Shown here piece after piece: positions 1 to 6,691 of a DNA stretch of 11,754 bases. Position 1 is the first letter of the stretch. Each line of letters starts with the position of its first letter. The notes under the pieces were generated by a model. That model was not told where the DNA came from, ran no database searches, and worked only from the letters and a program-made list of their open reading frames with translations. The stretch is taken from contig JALLPB010001003.1 in the NCBI GenBank assembly GCA_036939975.1, positions 1-11,754 on the forward strand. The letters run 5' to 3'. Origin of the DNA: Cyclostephanos tholiformis (taxonomy: Eukaryota; Bacillariophyta; Thalassiosirophyceae; Thalassiosirales; Thalassiosiraceae). The position numbers and the translations under genes were made by a program.

Positions 1-243
1 GGGTGGAGACGGCCGGAAAAAAAAACACACACACAACAATCAAACATAAAGCGAGAGAGAGAAGGATGACTGAGGCGGTGACAGCAACCGTCAGGGGAGA
101 GATGATGATGATGAGAACAATGATGAGGACAAAGGCAAGAGGCAGCTCCAGGAATAGGCAACCATCATCCTGTCTTTCATCAAATAGATGTGATTTAATC
201 ATTGTTTTACCCCCTCCCATTGATTTCCTTTGTAGGCTGTATT
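1..243. other. Left flank, simple-sequence rich, no supported gene
   Basis: This stretch holds a run of nine A (17-25), a short CA repeat (26-34), a GA repeat (53-60) and a GAT repeat (about 101-113). One + strand frame (74-157) reads as a short, very acidic then basic peptide ending in TAG, which could be the tail of a gene lying to the left. It is only 27 codons long and low in complexity, so I do not call it a gene. Nothing else is supported. Confidence 0.5.
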
Positions 244-263
244 TATGAACCCCCCCTAACCAT

Positions 264-860
264 GGTGTCCGCCTCTCCATAGCCCCCTTGACCCACTTGG
301 AGTTGGAATCATGCCCCCATACTTTAGGTGCATCTTCCTCAAGTGCATGGAAACAAACCCTTTGCTTTTCATGTCTCATCTGGCAGTAGTTTTACTTTTG
401 CAATACATTTAACAGCAAGGGTGCATTATTTTGCAACAAAAATGCTAGCTTGTGCTAGTAATACTGTGGTAGTCCCAATGGCTCACTTAGATATGAAATC
501 ACGCCCCTATATTTTATGAGCATCTTCCTCATATATATGTGAGCTACTCTGATGCTTTTCATGCCCTATATGCAAGTAAAGTAATCAGATGTAATACAAA
601 CTTGTAAAAACACTAGATAAATTGGTTTTTTTGTTAGCGGGGTCCGCCACCCCTGAAATGGCACCGCTGACCCCCTTAGAGTCAGAATTTGGTCCCGAAA
701 CTTTGCCCCCTTCTTTCAAATATATATAAAAGCAATTTCACATACTTAAAATGATTCATGTGGATGTTCTGTGATTTTTGAAAAATGGGCTCTAAAAGCA
801 TGTAATTTTGTTAGTGGGGATAAATGAAAAACTTGCTGACTTTGGGGGGTTCATAGGTAA
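264..860. repeat. Degenerate tandem repeat, about 190-bp unit, three clear copies
   Basis: Positions 291-340 align without gaps to 481-530, both ending in CATCTTCCTC. The same 190-bp offset continues to TGCTTTTCATG at 363 and 553, and to AATAC at 402 and 593. A third copy begins at 670 (ACCCCCTTAGAGTCAGAAT against ACCCACTTGGAGTTGGAAT at 291), 189 bp after the second. Upstream parts also match: TCCGCC at 268 and 643, and TTGTTAGYGG at 631 and 808, the latter hinting at a partial fourth unit. The copies are strongly diverged, so the array is old. No coding capacity is evident. It could be a satellite-type array or part of a transposon's non-coding region. Confidence 0.75.
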
Positions 861-973
861 GTAAGAGGTCATTTTTTTCAACAAAAAAATTCATCGACCA
901 TATAAACATGTTTTTGAGTTGATTGGGATACTCAGAATTGGTCCAGAGGCTATTTGAAAAATGACATTTTTTC

Positions 974-3813
974 TTGTGGACAACTTACTGTGGGTCACCA
1001 AGCCATTGGGCGTATGAGTGCCCTCAGCTGACTGGGGAGCAGCAAGCGCAGCTACACATGCACCAAGAAGTTCAGGAAGATGCCGGTAAAGAACAAACAG
1101 GTGAAGAGGGGCATCAGTTGATGCACATCACCTTCAGCCAGGATGGAGAGCTGCCGGACGATCAAGCCTATCTGGACGGGTGCTTAACGGTGACGGCGTT
1201 TAAGAACAAGATGTTTCTGAATAATCTACGTCAGGTTGAAGCTGGAATCAAGATCAACTGTAATGCGGGAGCAGTGACTACATACGTTAAGGGAGAATTC
1301 GGAGAACTAAGCGTCTGGTACCTGCCGGATGGAATTGTGAATATCTTCCCGATGCATGAACTTGAGAGGATGCACAGGATCGCGTACGACAGCTGGGAGG
1401 GCTTCTATGTGGTGCATGTGCCATGAGGTCAGGTGCACTTCCACAAGGATGAACGGGGGCTACCATACGTTGACCTGGCCAAGTCACACAATGAAGCTAC
1501 CAGAATGCTGATGCAACTGGCGGAGACGATGAAGCCTGATGATGACGGGACAGCCCAGGTTGGCTCATCCTTTGTACAGATGGTGCGCAAAAATTATAAA
1601 GGGTACACAAAGCGGGAGGTGCTACGTGCCAAGGAGGCGTGGCGAGGACAGTCGCTACTTGGGAACCCAAGCGAGAAGAACTATCAAGGGATGGTAAGAA
1701 GCAATATGATAGAAAACTGCCCTATTACAGTGTCGGACATCTCCAACGCTCTTGCCATCTTCGGACCGGATCTCACAAGTGTATGGGGGAAGACAGTGCA
1801 ACGAGTGCCTGCACCGGTGGTGGCGGAGTATGCATCAGTGCCTCGATAGCTGATGGAGACAAAAAGGATGATCACACTGGCAGCGGATGTATTTTTTGTG
1901 GATGGAACGCCATTTCTGATGCGAAGTTTGTTATGGCGGAACACGTGCCGGTGAGAACGGTAGACTTTCGAGAGCTGGCCAAAGCAGCTCTCCATAATGC
2001 CGGGATCGACGTGGATCAACGGATTTGTGTTGCTTGTGACGCCACTGACGGGCAGCGGGGCCTTGCCATTATTAATGTGGATGGGGACAAGATCATGTAC
2101 AAGGCAACATTTGACTTTCCTGACACTGGCCTACCCATGGCCGGCAATGCGGCTAATCTTGGGAACCAACGCGACAATACGGTCGTTCCCGCCATTGTTC
2201 CTGATGATACCGACACCCCTCCTGACAATACCGATGTCCAACCCCCACCTCCACGTTACCCAACATGAGCTGGCAGGAGTGTAATTGGGAGCCAACCATA
2301 CGGTGCTTTTGCCCCATGCATGGCTTTCCTCCAGCTCGGGACGACGCGGGCGCACAGGAGTGTACTCAAGGCAGCAAAGCTCCTTCAGATGTCCAAGGAA
2401 GAAAAACTGTTCACGACAACTGCCTCAACTGCCGCACCAACGGTTGATGAAACCATACATCGTTACAACATGATAATGACAACTACCTGTGAGGAAGAGC
2501 TACACGTCTGGGCATACATCATGACTCAATACAACCTATCCAGAGAAGAGAAAATGAAGGCTCTCTCGTCACTGCTATTCCTGAAGGAGAAGAGAACAGT
2601 AGACATCAAGGGGAGAGCATGTATCAACGGAGCTCCACAGTGGAGCTATGTAGCAAAAGAGGAGGCGGCGTCTCCGACCATTTCAATGGAGTCCACTTTC
2701 ATCACGACATCCATCGTGGTCCATGAGAGACAATTCGTACAATGTTACAACATTCCAAGTGCATTTGTCAACACCGACGAGGATGAGGATGTGATCATGG
2801 TACTGAAGGGGGACCTTGTGGAGATTATGATACAAGTTGCTCCAGAAGCGTATTGAAAGTACGTGGCCATTGACAAGAAGGGGACAAAGATCCTTTATGG
2901 GAAGCTACAGAAGGCGCTTTACGGACTCATGCGGGCCAGCCTGCTGTTCTACAGGAAGTTGAGAAAGGAGTTTGAGGCATGGGGATTTATGATAAACCAC
3001 TATGATCTATGCGTTGCGAATAAAATGACTGAGGGAGACAAACAGCTGACGGTCTTGTGGCACGTAGATGATCTGATGGAATCATGTGCAGACAACTTTG
3101 AACTTACGAAGTTCTTGTGCTACCTAGCACAAATCTATGGACCAAAGCTGAGCATGCACACTGGGAAAAAACACAATTATCTGGGCGTAGACATGGAGTT
3201 CAATGATGATGGCACATTGGACATATCCATGATCAAGTACCTGAAGAACGTTATCGATGAGTTCCTGGAGATAATCAAAGGAAGGGCAGTAACACCAGCT
3301 CATGAGAAGCTCTTCGTCGTCAGGGACAAGAATGATATTAAGAACGGCAAGATGTCCAGCGGCAAGAAGACGAAACACATCAGGGTGAAATTCTTCTTCA
3401 TAAAGGACAGGGTGGACAATGGAGAAATCAAGGTAATCGATTGTCCCACGGAATAAATATGGGCAGACGTGATGACAAAGCCATTACAAGGAATGGCATT
3501 CAGGACAATGTGAGTGGAGTTGATGAACTGCCCAGTGAACTATGACAAACCAGAGGAGGAGGCTGGAGAGCATGCCACTCCCATTTCTGCTACGAAGACG
3601 GTGACTTGAAAGAGTGACATTGCGACAACTTTCAAGAAACCGCAGGAGTGTGTTGGGCAAAATGGGAATCTCAAGGGTAAGCGGGGGATGGACAGACATG
3701 CCCAAAACTCCAGTCGCATGCATGGAAACGCTGGTAGAACAGCGGGAAGTGCCAGACTTGTAAGTGCAAAAGAAGATGTCAGAGTATTGTGAAGGAAGCA
3801 ACCTAAGCAGTAG
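974..3813 (+). pseudogene. Decayed Ty1/Copia-type retrotransposon polyprotein (gag-pol relic)
   Basis: An intact Copia element encodes Gag, protease, integrase and reverse transcriptase/RNase H in one polyprotein. The relic keeps these in order: zinc-knuckle half (989-1021, C-x4-H-x4-C with the first Cys position read as Thr), protease-like LDGCLT (1172-1189), a gag-pre-integrase-like region (about 1350-1850), an integrase start (VFFVDGTPF, about 1887-1914), a post-integrase linker (1963-2350), and reverse transcriptase (about 2560-3290) with LQKALYGLMRA and WHVDDL (3058-3075). A short RNase H tail ends in ADVMTKPLQG. Reading is in frame 2 to about 1917 and then in frame 1. In-frame stops lie at 1424, 1847, 2266, 2854, 3454, 3511 and 3607; the one at 3790 may be native. 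The RT motif A Asp reads Asn (2749-2751). Most of the integrase core and RNase H are missing. No LTRs were found. Family assignment is confident; missing segments are judged against remembered related elements. Confidence 0.9.
1960..1963 (+). other. Deletion junction: integrase core missing from Copia relic
   Basis: The protein reads from an integrase-start sequence (AEHVPVRT, ending at 1959) directly into the acidic post-integrase linker (DFRELAKAALHNAG, from 1963). The DDE catalytic core of more than 200 residues expected between them is absent. The reading frame is the same on both sides. A separate small loss with a frame change lies just upstream, at about 1917-1925. Confidence 0.6.
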
Positions 3814-3914
3814 AAGCGTGAGCTGCAAGCTCACTTTAATTTAATTATCTAGCAATCCAATGTCATGCGCTTAGCATCCAAAGGACATCTTCTCAACAGT
3901 AGACCCTCCTGTTT

Positions 3915-4381
3915 GATGATCTGGCTACCACCAACAGCATCGATTATGCTTCATTTGGTGATGATGATGGGGCAGATGAGCTAGTTGCAGTAGTAGCCAC
4001 AGCAAGCACTGTGGCATCCACCTGTACTATGTCCAGTGGTTGAGAAAAATGGTCAATGAGTGGTGCATCAATGGGGGGTGGGGGGTGAGGAAGAAACAGC
4101 AAAAAACCAGAGCTTTTATGCAATAATTGCAGATCCCCAAAAAGTCACCATTTAATGCAAGTGATTCTGATGGTGAAGGAGATGACTGGTCATTTGGAAA
4201 TATGATGCACATGATGAGGATGCAGAAAGACATGGACAATGAAAGAAAAGAGCAGCAGTACAAAAATGAACTCAACCAGAGAGGATGGGAGTTCCAGCTT
4301 CATTGCAAAGAGATGGCAATGGCATGTGAGAAAGCCCATGAACGGTGGAAAATGATGAATCTAATGTTCATTAAAAAATGA
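3915..4381 (+). pseudogene. C-terminal remnant of a transposon accessory (Myb/NAM-like) protein
   Basis: Two coding-like blocks lie in different frames. Block 1 (3915-4043) reads DDLATTNSIDYASFGDDDGA and then a Ser/Thr/Ala-rich stretch to a TGA. Block 2 (about 4084-4381) reads VRKKQQKT, a TAA at 4124, then KSPFNASDSDGEGDDWSFGN followed by a Met/Gln/Glu/Lys-rich helix of about 50 residues likely to form a coiled coil, ending at TGA 4379-4381. The frame change between blocks falls near the G-rich run at 4070-4086. Acidic linkers followed by a Met-rich coiled coil are typical of the DNA-binding accessory proteins of Harbinger-type elements, whose SANT/Myb-like domain would lie upstream and is absent here. 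The transposase relic on the opposite strand supports that reading. Function is inferred from context. Confidence 0.5.
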
Positions 4382-4652
4382 GGGGGGCGACAGCCATCCA
4401 GCAATCCTCGGCCACCCAGCAGTCCCAGCAACACTTAGGATGTATATTGATATTTGTTTTGTAAATTATCACTTTTAATACATTATAATAAAACATGATT
4501 CGGTGGTGACAAGTATAATGAGTAATATTTATATTTATACTGTGGAGTCCCCACTCCTCCCATCCTATGGGAGACCTCTCCTTAGCCCGGAGGGTGCAAG
4601 CAAAGATGATTGGATAAAACTGATTGGTTAAAACCAAACATCTTCGTTTGCA
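4382..4652. other. AT-rich spacer between the two Harbinger relics, with a small hairpin
   Basis: No convincing coding region is present. The open frame on the - strand (4371-4637) reads as low-complexity Ile/Asn/Thr with no recognisable motif. A perfect 7-bp stem with a 3-base loop, CTCCCAT-CCT-ATGGGAG, lies at 4557-4573. The expected catalytic (DDE) part of the transposase would have lain here and is missing. Confidence 0.5.
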
Positions 4653-4910
4653 TCACGTAGAAGGTGTGGCATAGTATGATGAAAACTGCTCAAAGATCTT
4701 GTCAAGAGACTTGCAGTCAAAGCCCATCATTGTGATGTATGCTTGATTGTTTTGTGATGCAAGCAATTTTTGCCATGACAATAGCTTCAGTAGGATCAGA
4801 GTAGACTGCAGAATGTTTCGATACCACCAATGGCGCTCCTCAATCGAAAGAGACTCCTGAAGAAATCCTTCTTGTATCGGGAGTGCTTCTTTTTGGCCCT
4901 TGTTTTCTGT
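4653..4910 (-). pseudogene. N-terminal remnant of a Harbinger-type (DDE) transposase
   Basis: The - strand is open for 86 codons from just after a TAG (4911-4913) to a TGA at 4653-4655. It contains, in order, ALPIQEGFLQESLSIEERHW, WYRNILQSTL, and near the end NNQAYITMMGFDCKSLDKIF followed by EQFSSYYATPST. The pattern "SLS(I/V)EER..." followed by "QA(Y/F)ITM.GFD...F..I...F" is what I recall from the N-terminal part of Harbinger/PIF-type transposases of diatoms. The fragment lacks an ATG near its start and ends in a stop before the catalytic domain, so it is dead. It lies tail-to-tail with the accessory-protein relic at 3915-4381, consistent with one two-gene element that lost its centre. Family assignment rests on remembered motifs. 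Confidence 0.65.
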
Positions 4911-4913
4911 CTA

Positions 4914-5193
4914 TGTCACCAACGACAGGCAAAATAGAAAAAGATGAGGCAATGTGACAATTCAAGGACATCCTCATCAACAGTAGTGTCAACGGAAATA
5001 AGATTATGTATGGTATCTGGCAGGGGCGAACAGAACGGATACAGATGGAAAATAGAGGGAGTCTGTTGGGGGGGGGTGCATGTCCAGCGTCAGAACTATT
5101 GGCCTGTTGGTTGGGGAGAAAGAAGGCATCAAAGTTGTGGCTTGGTGGGGGGATAAATTATGGTTAAGAGTATTTATTTTTTGCAATGAAATC
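4914..5193. other. Spacer with G-rich tract, no supported gene
   Basis: A short + strand open frame (4944-5156) is dominated by Gly, Arg and Trp from G-rich sequence, including a run of nine G near 5070 and GGTGGGGGGAT near 5147. No family motif is seen on either strand. It is treated as non-coding. Confidence 0.45.
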
Positions 5194-5294
5194 TAGCAAA
5201 AGAAAATCCCTTATGATCATATATTATTTAGCAAAAGAAAATCCCTTACAATGGCCTATTTAGAGAAGGAACATCCCTTATGATCACTTATTTT
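5194..5294. repeat. Three-copy tandem repeat, 32-35 bp unit
   Basis: Units begin at 5194, 5229 and 5261. The first two share TAGCAAAAGAAAATCCCTTA exactly; the third is diverged (TAGAGAAGGAACATCCCTTA). Units 1 and 3 also share TTATGATCA after the core. The array runs directly into the hairpin at 5283-5302. Confidence 0.85.
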
Positions 5295-5376
5295 TAAGTG
5301 ATAACTGTCACGGGCTTGGTCACAAAAACACAAATCACATATTTTTGTGATACAAGCCAATAGGGCCTTTGGCTTG
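5283..5376. repeat. Cluster of three short hairpins
   Basis: ATCACTTA (5283-5290) pairs with TAAGTGAT (5295-5302) across TTTT. ATCACA pairs with TGTGAT across a 6-base loop at about 5335-5352. CAAGCCAA (5353-5360) pairs with TTGGCTTG (5369-5376) across eight bases. All stems are perfect. They may be the end structure of a small non-autonomous transposon, but no matching second end was found. Confidence 0.6.
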
Positions 5377-5452
5377 GAAATTTATTTGTCAAAGGTTACT
5401 TAATATCATTGTAATACTATGTAAGCAACTATCGTACAATATCAATATTCGT

Positions 5453-5561
5453 CATTCTGTTAGTTGTGGGCCGAAAGACATAGTGGACGCAAGCAGGCTA
5501 TGGAGTCACACTGTATGATGTACTAACTCATCTGCAAGCCACAACAAAAATTAACAGAATG
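5453..5561. repeat. Imperfect fold-back (inverted repeat) of 109 bp
   Basis: CATTCTGTTA (5453-5462) pairs with TAACAGAATG (5552-5561). Immediately inside, GTTGTGG (5463-5469) pairs with CCACAAC (5539-5545), leaving a 6-base bulge on the right arm (5546-5551). A minor inner stem, CATAG/CTATG, lies at 5479-5483 and 5498-5502. Seventeen paired bases in two stacked stems is unlikely by chance. It could be a small fold-back transposon or a structured RNA; the sequence does not decide. Confidence 0.6.
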
Positions 5562-5608
5562 CCGAATGGTGGAATGGCGGATGGAATGTTCGAATGGCAG
5601 GAATGGCT
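5557..5608 (+). repeat. GAATG-rich short repeat cluster
   Basis: Six GAATG pentamers occur within about 50 bp (GAATGCC, GAATGGT, GAATGGC, GAATGTT, GAATGGC, GAATGGC), spaced 7 to 11 bases apart. This is an irregular minisatellite starting at the right arm of the adjacent fold-back. Confidence 0.6.
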
Positions 5609-6691
5609 ACCTACCTACTTTTTTATGGTACATGCTGATGATGATAACACCGACGACAACAACACCAATGACAGCCTTTTAATCTTTTAATATATATCTG
5701 ATTTGTGTGTTCACCACCGCCTGTGAGACATTTTGGGCTTTTTCGTGGGAAGCAAAAAACTTGCTTTTTTGTTCCCGCCATCACAAATGGAAACACTGCA
5801 TGCATAAATTATCTAGCTAACCAATGCCTCCAATGATGGTCAGCGTGATGGCTGCCATTTGCTGGGATCTTAAAAATCATCGAGCCATTTTTAAGGGGAG
5901 CTGCATAACACCCTAGAGAAGACCTCTTCCGATTTCTCTCAAGGATTACCAACATTGTGGCGAGTTATGAGAGAACCACACCAGGCACTGCATGTTGATG
6001 ATGCGCCGTGCTTTTGAATAGCTAATAAATTATAAAAACAAATTTATTTCTAGTTTTAGAAAAATAGACTTGTCGTGCAGCATATCATTTGATTCTTGTA
6101 TGCGGCAGTGCTGGAAGTGGGGCACCATGGCCATCATGGGACGACAGTGGCAACCATGGTTGGGGTGTGTTTTTTTAGCTCGCTTTTGCCTAGCTCATTG
6201 CGTGTCAGGTGCCCCACAACCACAAAACCAACCAAAAACCAACCACTGTCAGACCACTTATCTCCATCAATAGTGGTTGGATGGGGATGTTTGAAGCACC
6301 CATCCTGTGCAAATGCATGGGAGGAAGATGTCTGCACCAGATTAACAAATGATTTGTTCATCTTGGGGTTGGTAGGCTCAGGTGAAGCGTCGGACGCCAC
6401 GGTGGAGTTGTGTTTGTGGGCTATCTATCATGTTTTTATGTAGAATTTATTTAAGCGATTAGAATAAGTAAGTTAGTCAGGAAGAAAAAATATCAACATT
6501 AGCGTACTACCGTAAAAACCGGGGATTAAGAAACTGCTAAGGTGCAAGGATGTGACAGCTAAATCGTTCGACAGTTTTTTCCCACCAACCCCTGAGTGTG
6601 TCGCTTTTCGTCCTACTCTAAAAGCAATGTTCGTACTATTCCTACGAAGGGTCTACGGCATTGTGGAAGGCAAGATCATTCCATTGCAACG
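5609..6691. other. AT-rich intergenic region upstream of the PiggyBac-like gene
   Basis: About 1.1 kb without a supported gene. Open frames on both strands (for example 6070-6273 + and 6134-6400 -) show no family motif, and the longer ones begin only at non-ATG codons. Short AT-rich stretches with TTTAATAT and AATAAATTATAAAAAC occur near 5683 and 6022. TTAA tetramers, the target site of PiggyBac elements, occur at 6451 and 6526, but no terminal repeat matching the other side of the gene follows them. The promoter of the downstream gene should lie at the right end of this stretch. Confidence 0.5.

Noticed and set aside
3..248. 81-codon + strand frame at the left edge
   Set aside because: It starts at GTG, is built from simple repeats (GA, GAT) and shows no motif.
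328..519. 63-codon + strand frame
   Set aside because: It lies across two diverged copies of the 190-bp repeat, starts at a non-ATG codon and would not be conserved between copies.
3814..3914. 3' LTR of the Copia relic
   Set aside because: No copy of this sequence is found upstream of 974 and no TG...CA-bounded pair is visible, so an LTR cannot be supported.
5634..5705. Possible C/D-box snoRNA (TGATGATGATAA followed by CTGA)
   Set aside because: The C-like box lies in a GAT-rich stretch, there is no terminal stem, and no guide pairing can be judged.
5830..6017. Protein-like short frames near 5896-6017 (for example REDLFRFLSRITNIVASYER)
   Set aside because: Two frames look equally protein-like, both are under 45 codons, and neither matches a family I know.
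6134..6400. 88-codon - strand frame upstream of the PiggyBac-like gene
   Set aside because: It begins at GTG rather than ATG, has no recognised motif, and no supporting promoter or splice signals were seen.
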